From Desulfobacterales bacterium (GTDB lineage: Bacteria; Desulfobacterota; DSM-4660; Desulfatiglandales; Desulfatiglandaceae), in the NCBI GenBank assembly GCA_014382905.1, contig JACNIU010000191.1:1-49396 (forward strand): a stretch of DNA of 49,396 nucleotides, written 5' to 3'. A program made the translations under genes and the position numbers. The notes below the pieces were generated by a model. It was not told where the DNA came from, searched no databases, and saw nothing but the letters and a program-made list of their open reading frames with translations. Below are positions 1 through 8,889 of the stretch, piece by piece (the stretch's first letter is position 1; each line of letters begins with the position of its first letter).

Positions 1-290
1 TTAAAATTCATGTCCTTCCTTTGAGCCTTTGTGCCTTAGTGGCTGAACTGTTACGAAACCAGTTATTTTTCCGCCCCAGGCCAGAGACAGATTGGGCCGC
101 AAAAGACGGCCGCCACAAGGCTCCTGATGAGTCTCCTGCCGCCAGATCTGGCTCGAAAGATCGGGTTTGAGAATCCGAGCCGTCTGTTCATCGGAAAATC
201 CGTACGGTAACACGTTAGATTTGAAATCCGGATTCCGCTGGCCGATGAGGTTTCAGGTTTCGGGGACCTCCTTTTCTTGAGAAACTTTCA
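1..290. other. Left-edge region, no supported gene
   Basis: A 70-codon open frame exists on the minus strand (1-213), but its last third encodes a sequence of the type CTTTGNGCCTTTGTG that recurs as intergenic filler (a similar stretch lies near 29,330), it has no visible ribosome site, and I recognise no family. It may be the remnant of a broken gene. I see no RNA gene here. Confidence 0.4.
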
Positions 291-944
291 TTACAGTAGC
301 CCTACAGAAAAGGCCAAAAGAAACTGCCCGACATAGTAGAGGGGGAGGCCTATGAACCTATTTGCAGGTTCCTTCTTTACAAACCGGTCCCGGGCGACGA
401 ACAGATCAGAGACGTAGAAACAGGATGCCCCTGAAAAGACCACCATCCGCCCTTTCCAGGCAAAACTGGAATCACCCAATATCGACCAGGCCCCCGAAAG
501 CATAATGGTGATGACGATGATGTAGGCCAGGACCGGAACTTTCATGGATCCAAGGCGGGGTTTCAGCCAGTAGTATATATACCCGCTAAAGATGAACACA
601 ATAAGGGTTCCCACCCAGGTCCATATGTTTATACAGGCTACTCCAAAAAAGCCGATGATGTAAAAAATATGGCCGATCAAAAACGAGACCAGTCCCAGGC
701 GGAACATTTTGTCCTGGGGCAGGGCAAGAAAGACGTCCCCTCCTAAGCAGAACAACAGGCCGATCAGGAGAACGTGGTAATAGAAAGGGATGGGATGGGG
801 CTGGACCAGGAGGGTCATTACAAACAGCGCTGAAAGGGCAGTTTTTGTGGGCAGGAGACCTTTTCGGTTTTCCCTGTACTCATAATAGAGGAGAAAAGGA
901 AGGAGTATCCCACTTAGAACGATGATAATTATGTTCAGCGTCAT
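291..944 (-). CDS. Lysoplasmalogenase-like membrane protein (YhhN/TMEM86 family)
   Basis: A 217-residue, almost entirely hydrophobic protein with about seven to eight predicted membrane segments. It contains the family-typical stretch GLLFCLGGDVFLALPQD around residues 82-98 and a second acidic motif near VSDLFVARDRF in the C-terminal third. Characterised YhhN/TMEM86 members hydrolyse the vinyl-ether bond of lysoplasmalogens, which fits an anaerobe that makes plasmalogens. The ATG at 944 is preceded by a G-rich stretch in the ribosome-site position. It is divergent from the ThiC-family gene and is not obviously in an operon. The family call is fairly secure; the activity is inferred. Confidence 0.75.
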   Translation of the reverse strand: MTLNIIIIVLSGILLPFLLYYEYRENRKGLLPTKTALSALFVMTLLVQPHPIPFYYHVLLIGLLFCLGGDVFLALPQDKMFRLGLVSFLIGHIFYIIGFFGVACINIWTWVGTLIVFIFSGYIYYWLKPRLGSMKVPVLAYIIVITIMLSGAWSILGDSSFAWKGRMVVFSGASCFYVSDLFVARDRFVKKEPANRFIGLPLYYVGQFLLAFSVGLL

Positions 945-1027
945 TCCAGTCTATCACCCCCTTATATAATTGAAGTTCGTGCTCTTGGGTTTTCGTTGGG
1001 TGTCATCTCAAATAAGGGTCCTGAAGT

Positions 1028-1055
1028 TTGAAATTTACATATAAAGTACTATATT
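1028..1055 (+). promoter_or_regulatory. Putative sigma70-type promoter of the ThiC-family gene
   Basis: TTGAAA (1028-1033) and TATATT (1050-1055) are separated by 16 bases in an AT-rich divergent intergenic region. It would give a 5' leader of about 150 bases. The leader shows no CTGAGA or ACC-TGAT boxes of a TPP riboswitch. Inferred from consensus only. Confidence 0.4.
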
Positions 1056-1213
1056 AGAAAAATAGTCAAATGGGGCGTTTTTCAAACAAGACAACTCCCC
1101 TTCCTTTTTTACCTGTTGATTAGGCCTGTTTGCAAGTGTAATATGTAAACTTGCTGCGTAATCAGCTCAAGGTTTGGGAGACCCTGAAATTTGCATGCAA
1201 GGAAATAGATGAC

Positions 1214-2512
1214 ATGACCCAGTTAAAAAAAGCAAGATCCGGTGTCATCACGCCGGAGATGAAAAAGGTGGCCGAAAACGAGCAGGTGGATGCAGTCTGG
1301 CTCAGAGACCAGGTGGCAAAGGGAAGAGTTGTCATCCCCGCCAACAGAAGACATCATCGACTCGTGCCGTGCGGAATAGGAGAAGGGCTGTTCGTAAAGG
1401 TCAATGCCAATATCGGGACTTCTTCTGACAGATCTGTGCTTGAAGATGAGGTAGCGAAGCTGAGGGTATCCATGGAAGCCGGTGCGGACACGGTGATGGA
1501 CCTGTCAACCGGCAGCCAGATCGATGCGACGAGGGCGAGTATTTTAGCTGAATCGACGATCCCGGTGGGAACAGTTCCGATTTATCAGGCGGTCGTAGAG
1601 ACCGTGGAAGAAAAGGGCGGACTGATCCATCTGAGTGTGGACAAGATGTTTGAGGTGATTGAAAAGCAGGCCCGGGAAGGCGTTGACTTTATTACGGTTC
1701 ATTGCGGCCTCACAAGAGCGGCCCTGGAGATGTTGAGAAAACAGGGACGGATTACGGACATTGTAAGCCGTGGGGGTTCATTCCTGACCACCTGGATGTT
1801 GCACCATGACAGGGAAAACCCGCTTTACGAAAATTATGACAGACTTCTTGACATCGCCCGGGAATATGATGTGACGCTCAGCCTTGGCGATGCATTAAGA
1901 CCCGGATGCCTGGCCGATGCAACGGACAGGGCCCAGATTCATGAGCTAATGACCCTTGGACACCTCACGCAATTGGCCTGGGAAAGGGATGTCCAGGTGA
2001 TGATAGAAGGCCCGGGGCATGTCCCTTTAGATCAGATCGAGGCCAATGTCATACTCCAGAAAAAGCTGTGCCACCACGCCCCTTTTTACGTCCTGGGTCC
2101 TTTGGTCACGGACATTGCTGCAGGGTATGATCATGTGGCCTGCGCCATCGGCGGTGCCCTGGCCGGGGCGGCAGGCGCCGATTTTCTCTGCTATGTGACA
2201 CCTGCAGAGCATCTCTGTCTGCCAAGTGTTGAAGATGTTCGGGAGGGGGTCGTGGTCACAAAGATTGCGGCCCACGCGGCAGATATTGCAAAGGGAAATA
2301 AAATCGCCATCGAAAGGGACAGGCAGATGGCGGTTGCAAGAAAAAACCTGGACTGGGAAACCCAGATGAAGCTGGCAATTGACCCCAAAAAAGCCAGGGC
2401 GTACCGGGAACAGAACCCCCCTACAGATGATGATGTCTGTACCATGTGCGGGAAGTACTGCGCCATAAAACAGGTTAAGGAATACTTCACTTCCCCAGAC
2501 AGAACTGACTGA
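1214..2512 (+). CDS. thiC: ThiC-family radical SAM enzyme (HMP-P synthase or BzaF-like HBI synthase)
   Basis: ThiC converts aminoimidazole ribotide to the thiamine pyrimidine HMP-P; the paralogue BzaF makes 5-hydroxybenzimidazole for anaerobic cobamides from the same substrate. The protein is the short form (432 residues, no N-terminal extension). I chose ATG 1214 because the protein then starts MTQLKKARSGVITPEM and AAGGAA lies about 10 bases upstream; an in-frame start at 1151 would add 21 atypical residues. Visible motifs are GTSSDRSVLEDE, MDLSTG, EGPGHVP and the C-terminal cluster motif CTMCGKYC, which is C-x2-C-x3-C rather than the C-x2-C-x4-C of E. coli ThiC. No TPP riboswitch precedes it and no thiamine genes adjoin it, so the choice between ThiC and BzaF stays open. 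Its 3' end overlaps convergent mnmE by 26 bases. Confidence 0.85.
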   Translation: MTQLKKARSGVITPEMKKVAENEQVDAVWLRDQVAKGRVVIPANRRHHRLVPCGIGEGLFVKVNANIGTSSDRSVLEDEVAKLRVSMEAGADTVMDLSTGSQIDATRASILAESTIPVGTVPIYQAVVETVEEKGGLIHLSVDKMFEVIEKQAREGVDFITVHCGLTRAALEMLRKQGRITDIVSRGGSFLTTWMLHHDRENPLYENYDRLLDIAREYDVTLSLGDALRPGCLADATDRAQIHELMTLGHLTQLAWERDVQVMIEGPGHVPLDQIEANVILQKKLCHHAPFYVLGPLVTDIAAGYDHVACAIGGALAGAAGADFLCYVTPAEHLCLPSVEDVREGVVVTKIAAHAADIAKGNKIAIERDRQMAVARKNLDWETQMKLAIDPKKARAYREQNPPTDDDVCTMCGKYCAIKQVKEYFTSPDRTD

Positions 2513-3869
2513 AGATGCTGTTTAATATGTCTTCGCTGGTGGTTTCTCCTGTGATTTCCCCTAAGGCATCGAGCCCGCTTTTAAGCTCCAAGGCGACAAT
2601 CTCCATCGGTGCCTCTTCTCTGGTTTCTGACACCGCATCTTTGAAAAACTGAAGCGCATCGCTCAAGGCACGCCGGTGCCGCAAGTTGGGTGCCGCGTGA
2701 GAGGATGTCACATCGGACCGGCCGCCAAGGATGCAATCTTTCATCGCCTTTTTCAGCGTGTCAAGTCCCTGGCCGGTAAGGGCCGAGATCCTGACAGACG
2801 GGAAAAGAGAAAAGGTCTCAGCGTTTGCCTCGTGATCGATCCTGGGGGGCAAATCAATCTTGTTCATCACGATCAGGGCCCTCTTCCCCTGCGATTGAAG
2901 GATAATGTCACGGTCGTCCCGGCCCAGAGGACGGCTCTGGTCAATGACAATCAACACGAAGTCGGCCTCGGTCAATTTCCGTTTGGTCAAGTCAACCCCA
3001 AGTCTCTCCACCTCATTCTTCACTTTCCGGATCCCCGCCGTATCCATCAACCGAAGCGGTATCCCTTCAATATTTATGGTGGATTCGATGATATCTCTCG
3101 TGGTGCCGGGGATGGGGGTCACAATAGCCCGTTGCTCGTTCAGGAGGCGATTTAAGAGGCTTGATTTCCCGGCATTGACCCGGCCGGCAATAACGGTATT
3201 GATCCCGTCCACCCAGATCCTGCTTTTATGGGCCTCTATGAATCCCTCAATCGGGGCGATGAGTTCTTTCTCTATTGCCGTTGCACCCTCTTTCCTGAAG
3301 ACGGTGTCGGTCTCCTCTTCCGGAAAATCGATGGCCACCTCTGCATGTGCAAGGATACCGATAGCCGCCTGTCTCAATCGCTCAATGTCCGCCCTAAACG
3401 AACCCTGGACCTGCTGTGACGATAAATAGATACCTCTCTCTGACTGGGAATTGATAAGATCGATAACCGCTTCAGCCTGTGTCAGATCGATCCGCCCGTT
3501 TAGAAATGCCCTCAGTGTAAATTCTCCGGGCCTGGCCAACCTTACCCCCTGATCCAGGACGGTCTCGAGGATCTTGGAAAGGAGTGCGTACCCACTGTGG
3601 GAGTTGATTTCAACGACGTCTTCTCGGGTATAAGTATGGGGACGCCTCATGAAGGAGAGAAGAACTTCATCGATGGGGTTTCCAGAGGAGGGGTCGTATA
3701 ATTGCCCCAGATAGAGACGGTGGCTCTTAAATGTCGTTGTGGGGTTCTTCGGCCTGAAGATCTTTCGGACGATTTCAGGACAGAGGGGGCCGCTGATACG
3801 GATGATGCCGATTCCTGCCTGGCCAATCGGAGTGGCGATAGCGGCGATGGTATCCTGATCAGGAGACAT
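2487..3869 (-). CDS. mnmE: tRNA uridine-5-carboxymethylaminomethyl GTPase MnmE
   Basis: MnmE works with MnmG to modify the wobble uridine of several tRNAs. The 460-residue protein has the N-terminal folate-binding TrmE domain (start MSPDQDTIAAIATPIGQAGI), a helical middle domain, an inserted Ras-like G domain with G1 GRVNAGKSS (about 229-237), TTRD, DTAG and NKID, and the C-terminal FCLGK whose cysteine belongs to the active site. It is the last gene of the minus-strand rpmH-rnpA-yidD-yidC-jag-mnmE block, 31 bases after jag. Its end runs 26 bases into the ThiC-family gene from the opposite strand, so the two transcripts must overlap. Confidence 0.97.
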   Translation of the reverse strand: MSPDQDTIAAIATPIGQAGIGIIRISGPLCPEIVRKIFRPKNPTTTFKSHRLYLGQLYDPSSGNPIDEVLLSFMRRPHTYTREDVVEINSHSGYALLSKILETVLDQGVRLARPGEFTLRAFLNGRIDLTQAEAVIDLINSQSERGIYLSSQQVQGSFRADIERLRQAAIGILAHAEVAIDFPEEETDTVFRKEGATAIEKELIAPIEGFIEAHKSRIWVDGINTVIAGRVNAGKSSLLNRLLNEQRAIVTPIPGTTRDIIESTINIEGIPLRLMDTAGIRKVKNEVERLGVDLTKRKLTEADFVLIVIDQSRPLGRDDRDIILQSQGKRALIVMNKIDLPPRIDHEANAETFSLFPSVRISALTGQGLDTLKKAMKDCILGGRSDVTSSHAAPNLRHRRALSDALQFFKDAVSETREEAPMEIVALELKSGLDALGEITGETTSEDILNSIFSQFCLGK

Positions 3870-3900
3870 CTCAATATTCTGCGGTTCGATATTCCTCGGT

Positions 3901-4674
3901 TCAATATTCTCTTTTTGGTGACCTTGAATCGCTATCTCTTTTAGGGATAATGACCACTTTTTTCAAGATGCCTTCTCCCCTCCCCTTTGTGCCTAACTCA
4001 TCGTCGTCCTTGAGGGCAAGATGCACAATCCTCCGGTCGTGAGGATTGAGAAGGTTGGTGGCAACCGGTCTCCGGATCCGCTTTGCTTTGTCGCCCATCC
4101 TCAAGGCCATTTGAATCAGGAAATCCTGCCTCCTCTGACGATAGTTCTCTGAATCGACAAGGACCCGAGCCCTCATTTCAAGCGATTTGTTCACAATCTT
4201 GTTGACGATAAACTGAAGCGCATCCAGGGTCCTCCCTTTCCTGCCTATCAAGAGGCCCGATTTATCACCTTCAATGTTCAGATTGATTGTTCCATCCATC
4301 TGTGCCGCTGTGACCATGGTCCCTTCCATCGGGATCAGGGCTAAGATATTCTCCAATGCCTCTTTTGCAATAGCAATCCCGTTTTCCGCCTCAGCTATTC
4401 GTTCCGTTTTTGTAACAGTAGTTTCATTTTCCGCTTCGGGGGGCAATACATCTTTTGCAGCAGCGATTTCGATTTCTTCTTCTTGTGATTCGGGCACTGT
4501 TTTGATCACCGCAACCCTTATCTTGGCCTTTCTCCCGCCAACTAAACCAAAAATTCCCGCTGATCCCGGTTCAATGATTTCGATATCCATTTCCTCTTTT
4601 GTAAGATTGAGTTGAGAGCACGCAATTTCGATAGCGTCTTCTTCTGTTTTTCCTTCAAACTCATAAGTTTCCAT
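3901..4674 (-). CDS. jag: RNA-binding protein Jag/KhpB (Jag-N, KH, R3H)
   Basis: A 257-residue protein with the Jag N-terminal domain (METYEFEGKTEEDAIEIA and the GIFGLVGGRKA motif), an acidic linker around residues 70-110, a KH domain with GLLIGRKGRTLDALQ in its loop (about 138-153), and a C-terminal R3H domain with NPHDRRIVHLAL. This is the KhpB/EloR/SpoIIIJ-associated protein, a single-strand RNA binder linked to cell elongation in other bacteria. GGAGG sits about 6 bases before the ATG. It lies between yidC (16-base gap) and mnmE, its standard place. Confidence 0.95.
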   Translation of the reverse strand: METYEFEGKTEEDAIEIACSQLNLTKEEMDIEIIEPGSAGIFGLVGGRKAKIRVAVIKTVPESQEEEIEIAAAKDVLPPEAENETTVTKTERIAEAENGIAIAKEALENILALIPMEGTMVTAAQMDGTINLNIEGDKSGLLIGRKGRTLDALQFIVNKIVNKSLEMRARVLVDSENYRQRRQDFLIQMALRMGDKAKRIRRPVATNLLNPHDRRIVHLALKDDDELGTKGRGEGILKKVVIIPKRDSDSRSPKREY

Positions 4675-4690
4675 GATTGTCCTCCAGATA

Positions 4691-6358
4691 TTATGCCGGT
4701 TTTTTGTGGATGCGGTACTGCTGGCCGATAGAAAGGATATTATTGATTAGCCAGTAAAGAACAAGACCGGAAGGAAAATTAATAAACATAAAAGTAAAAA
4801 TAACTGGCAAAAACATCATAATTTTGGCCTGAGTCGGATCGCCAGGGGTCGGCGTCATTTTTTGCTGAATAAACATTGAGGCACCCATCAGGAGCGTCAG
4901 AATGGGTATTCCGTAAGGCGGCGTCATAAACGGGATCTGAAACGGAAAATTAAATAACCGATCGGGCGCCGAGAGATCATTTATCCACAGTGCAAACGGG
5001 GCATGCCGCAACTCAATGCAGCCCCCCAGGACCCTGAAGAGCGCAAAAAACACCGGGATCTGAATAATCATAGGGAGACATCCCCCCATAGGGTTCACCT
5101 TGTAGGTCTTGTATAAGGCCATCATCTCCTGGTTTAATTTTTGCTTGTCGTTCTTGTACTTTTCCCTGAGCTTGGCCATCCTGGGTTGAAGCTTCTGCAT
5201 CTCCTTCATGGATTTATAGCTCTTGTGGGTCAGGGGCCAGAACAATATCTTGACTAAAATCGTCAGAAAAATGATAGAGACACCGTAGTTATGGATGTAA
5301 TCATCAAAGAACCGCAAAACATAGAGAAGGGGTTTTGCGATAATGTCTGTCCATCCGAAATTGATAGCCTGATCGAGGTTCTTTCCGAATTCTTTCAGTA
5401 TCCCCAAGTCGCGGGGCCCCAGATATAGTTCATATTGAGAAGACTTCAGTTCAGACGGGTTTATAGAAACAGGCGGCAGGAGATATGCCGCTTCCAGGAT
5501 CCCCGATGATAAATGACGTCCGGTAAAGACCCCCTGCGAAGGGACGTCCGGGACAATGGCCGACATAAAATAATTGTCCTCGTAGGCAACCCAACCTAAC
5601 TGGCCCTTAATGGTCTTTTCATCGGACGGGTCTTCGAGCTCAACCTCTTCCAGTTTCTTGTCCAGAAGCAAAGCAAAACCGATGTAGGCATAATAGCCCC
5701 CATTATTCTGAGGAGGCATGGCTTTCAGGCTTCCTCTAAAGACACCCTCTACAGATTTCGCGGATTGGTTGGTCACATCTACCTTTAGGTCAATCCTGTA
5801 TCGATCCGGATAAAAACGAAACGTCTGAATGATTGAAAGATCGTCTTCGGTTACAGTCCGGAAAACCAGCTCCCGTGGAGAGGACTCGGGGCCAAGCCGA
5901 ACGATGTCCTGATCCGGCTGAAAAACCGTTTCCCCCTTCTTACCGGCCGAATGATTGTCAAAGGTAACAAGCAGAAAATCGCCCATCCCTTTCTTAAGGC
6001 TCACAAGGTCGATCAGGGGAGAAGCAGGATCCGTGGTTTGACGATATTTTTTTAATTTAAAGCTTGTTATGGTAGGGCCCGCATTGCTGAAGACAGCCTT
6101 GTATAAAGGGGTATCGATTTGGATCTCTTTTTCATCTTGCCTGGGGATTAGCCCTACCGGCATTTCTTTCGGGGCGGGAGGTTGCGCCGGACGGCTTACT
6201 GCGGGTGCTTCTTGGGCCTTCGAGAGTTCTTTGGGCGCTTCACCAGAGGGCACTTCCTTCACTACCGGCGCCTGTTCCTGCTTCGGCCCGAAAAAGAACG
6301 ACCACCCAACGAGTATTATAAATGATAAAACAAATGCTATTAATGTTCTCTTATCCAT
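4691..6358 (-). CDS. yidC: Membrane protein insertase YidC
   Basis: YidC inserts and folds inner-membrane proteins, alone or with Sec. The 555-residue protein is the Gram-negative long form: N-terminal membrane anchor (about 7-24), a proline/glutamate-rich linker, a large periplasmic domain (about 75-340), then the conserved insertase domain with the cytoplasmic charged hairpin (MKEMQKLQPRMAKLREKYKN), NPMGGCLP and the terminal membrane segments. It ends with a short basic tail. Gene order yidD-yidC-jag is conserved. Confidence 0.97.
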   Translation of the reverse strand: MDKRTLIAFVLSFIILVGWSFFFGPKQEQAPVVKEVPSGEAPKELSKAQEAPAVSRPAQPPAPKEMPVGLIPRQDEKEIQIDTPLYKAVFSNAGPTITSFKLKKYRQTTDPASPLIDLVSLKKGMGDFLLVTFDNHSAGKKGETVFQPDQDIVRLGPESSPRELVFRTVTEDDLSIIQTFRFYPDRYRIDLKVDVTNQSAKSVEGVFRGSLKAMPPQNNGGYYAYIGFALLLDKKLEEVELEDPSDEKTIKGQLGWVAYEDNYFMSAIVPDVPSQGVFTGRHLSSGILEAAYLLPPVSINPSELKSSQYELYLGPRDLGILKEFGKNLDQAINFGWTDIIAKPLLYVLRFFDDYIHNYGVSIIFLTILVKILFWPLTHKSYKSMKEMQKLQPRMAKLREKYKNDKQKLNQEMMALYKTYKVNPMGGCLPMIIQIPVFFALFRVLGGCIELRHAPFALWINDLSAPDRLFNFPFQIPFMTPPYGIPILTLLMGASMFIQQKMTPTPGDPTQAKIMMFLPVIFTFMFINFPSGLVLYWLINNILSIGQQYRIHKKPA

Positions 6359-6421
6359 CTTGGGCGCTTGGTCCTGATTATTCTCTTGAAAAGTTCGATT
6401 TATGAATCTGTATCCTGAACC

Positions 6422-6469
6422 CTAAGGGCTCACGCAAAAATGTGAACTTATTTTTGCGCGAACCCTTAG
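6422..6469. repeat. 20-bp inverted repeat between yidD and yidC
   Basis: Arms 6422-6441 and 6450-6469 are complementary at 18 of 20 positions around an 8-base loop. It is the main feature of the 150-base gap between yidD and yidC inside an operon, so it would form a strong hairpin in the yidD-yidC transcript. It lacks a following T-run, so a processing or stability element, or a mobile palindrome, is more likely than a terminator. Confidence 0.7.
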
Positions 6470-6508
6470 TCACAACCGCATACGAAGGGCCTGACAAAGC
6501 GACCGGCC

Positions 6509-6727
6509 TCATTTCAGCGGATCGTATCCTCCAGGATGAAATGGGTTGCATTTGGAGATCCTGACAAGGGTCAACCACCCTCCTCTCAAGACCCCGTACT
6601 TGTCGAAGGCAAAGCGGGCATACGTTGAGCATGTGGGATAAAAACGACAGGAAGGAAACCAAAAAGGCGAAATGAAACGCTGATATATAAATATCAATAC
6701 GATAGGTATATATCTAAAACTATGCAC
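6509..6727 (-). CDS. yidD: Membrane protein insertion efficiency factor YidD
   Basis: A 72-residue protein containing the YidD signature: a hydrophobic start ([17 protein letters not shown]), [37 protein letters not shown]. YidD assists YidC-dependent insertion. I chose the GTG at 6727, which overlaps the end of rnpA by 8 bases (translational coupling), over a longer in-frame start at 6817 that would read through the rnpA coding sequence. Confidence 0.9.
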   Translation of the reverse strand: MHSFRYIPIVLIFIYQRFISPFWFPSCRFYPTCSTYARFAFDKYGVLRGGWLTLVRISKCNPFHPGGYDPLK

Positions 6728-7070
6728 TAAGCTCTTTTTTGAAAAAGATCTCTCCGAGTTCTTCTTTGGTTTTCCAGAGATCCAAATAGCTGGCATCCTT
6801 CTTTGCTGCAACGACAATATCGTATCCTTGGGGGATTTTTGAGTAGTTGAGCCTAAAGAACTCCCGGATTAGTCGTTTGACTCTATTTCTTTTGACCGCG
6901 TTCCCCGACTTTTTACTAACAGTAACCCCCAACCTCGTTATGCCTAGCCCGTTCCGTTTGGTAATGACAACAAAGTGTCTCGTATGATGACGCTTACCCG
7001 ACCGATTTAGATTGACAAAATCCGTTCGATTCAATAATCTTCTTTTCTTTGGAAAAGAAAAAGAAATCAT
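6720..7070 (-). CDS. rnpA: Ribonuclease P protein component
   Basis: RnpA binds the RNase P RNA and helps it process tRNA 5' ends. The 116-residue protein has the expected [13 protein letters not shown] start, [19 protein letters not shown] (the conserved RNR motif) and YDIVVAAK. It lies directly downstream of rpmH as in most bacteria and overlaps yidD by 8 bases. Confidence 0.95.
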   Translation of the reverse strand: MISFSFPKKRRLLNRTDFVNLNRSGKRHHTRHFVVITKRNGLGITRLGVTVSKKSGNAVKRNRVKRLIREFFRLNYSKIPQGYDIVVAAKKDASYLDLWKTKEELGEIFFKKELSA

Positions 7071-7106
7071 AACATCCGAGGAAAATCGGCCAGACTTGAG
7101 GGCATC

Positions 7107-7241
7107 CTATACGGCTAATCGTTTCCGCCCCTTAGCCCTCCTTCTCTTTAAGACGCTTATTCCGCCATTAGTACGCATCCGCGCTCTGAAACCATGGGTT
7201 CTCGCTCTCTTGATGTTGCTGGGTTGATAAGTCCTCTTCAT
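7107..7241 (-). CDS. rpmH: 50S ribosomal protein L34
   Basis: A 44-residue basic protein with the full L34 pattern: [19 protein letters not shown] at the start and [11 protein letters not shown] at the end. The ATG at 7241 has AAAGGA about 9 bases upstream, so the longer in-frame opening at 7307 is not the start. First gene of the minus-strand block; dnaA, often its divergent neighbour, is not here. Confidence 0.97.
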   Translation of the reverse strand: MKRTYQPSNIKRARTHGFRARMRTNGGISVLKRRRAKGRKRLAV

Positions 7242-7277
7242 GATGTAATTCCTTTGAGTGAATTTTAGGCAAACGCT

Positions 7278-7307
7278 AATATAACTACGGGCAACTAACT
7301 TTGTCAA
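7278..7307 (-). promoter_or_regulatory. Sigma70-type promoter of the rpmH operon
   Basis: On the minus strand TTGACA (7307-7302) is followed after 18 bases by TATATT (7283-7278), or TTATAT with 17-base spacing. Transcription would start near 7271, about 30 bases before the rpmH start codon. This is among the best promoter matches in the window. Confidence 0.65.
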
Positions 7308-7445
7308 GCCAAATTATAGAACCCAAATTATTTCAATCTGTTATCCCCAAAGATGGATGAATCTTGCGTTTTCATCGTTTTATATTGATAATTTGTAACA
7401 GTTCGTATATCTAATTGGAAATTTGCGAGTCCAAATCATGACAAA

Positions 7446-7566
7446 CTCGTAAAAAGTCGGAAAGCACCCGTTGTCGTCATTCCCGCGAAAGCGGGAATCC
7501 AGTAAAATCAACCAGTTCTGGACTCCCGCTTTCGCGGGAGTGACGGCCTTGGAGACTTTTTACGAG
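7446..7566. repeat. Large palindromic repeat element upstream of mreB
   Basis: Perfect outer arms CTCGTAAAAAGTC (7446-7458) and its complement (7554-7566) enclose a second pair of 27-base arms (7476-7502 and 7518-7544, two mismatches). The left inner arm itself contains the short palindrome CCCGCGAAAGCGGG. It resembles REP/MITE-type elements. The outer arm motif also occurs alone near 29,256. It fills most of the 355-base gap between rpmH and mreB and ends about 30 bases before the mreB start. Confidence 0.85.
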
Positions 7567-7584
7567 ACCATCAAATCATGCTGA

Positions 7585-8631
<1,047 letters not shown>

Positions 8632-8668
8632 CAGGGCAAGAGGCTTGGTTTTCCTCTTCCTTTAACTC

Positions 8669-8810
8669 GTGTCCATCCATAAATGGCTATTTTTCACAAT
8701 CTCTGTGTCAGATTCGGATTTTAATCCTCGAAATACTTCAATGTATTCCTGTGGTTAAAATCCTCATCTTCCTTGACCTTGTAAAAACTATCTCATTTCT
8801 GGATGGACAC
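8669..8810. repeat. 142-bp palindromic repeat between mreB and mreC
   Basis: Outer arms GTGTCCATCCATAAATG (8669-8685) and the complement at 8794-8810 match at 16 of 17 positions. Inside them a second imperfect pair (around GGATTTTAATCCTCGAAATAC and GTATTCCTGTGGTTAAAATCC) completes a nearly full-length cruciform. It occupies most of the mreB-mreC gap, so it would be transcribed within the operon. MITE-like; no coding capacity. Confidence 0.8.
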
Positions 8811-8889
8811 TAACTCATTGGTGAGATAGTCGACTCCTCAACCACTTAACAAAGTCTGTAGCAGGACAAAGCGGACCAAGGTTTTATCA

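Noticed and set aside
1-213. 70-codon minus-strand frame at the left edge
   Set aside because: No family, no ribosome site, and its end lies in a common intergenic filler sequence.
960-1213. TPP riboswitch upstream of the ThiC-family gene
   Set aside because: The leader has neither the CTGAGA nor the ACC-TGAT-type conserved boxes on the plus strand.
2676-3429. Long plus-strand frames across mnmE
   Set aside because: They are shadows of mnmE, which is fully supported on the minus strand.
7242-7446. Replication origin between rpmH and mreB
   Set aside because: rpmH is often near oriC and one TTATCCCCA resembles a DnaA box, but there is no cluster of boxes and no dnaA, dnaN or gidA nearby.
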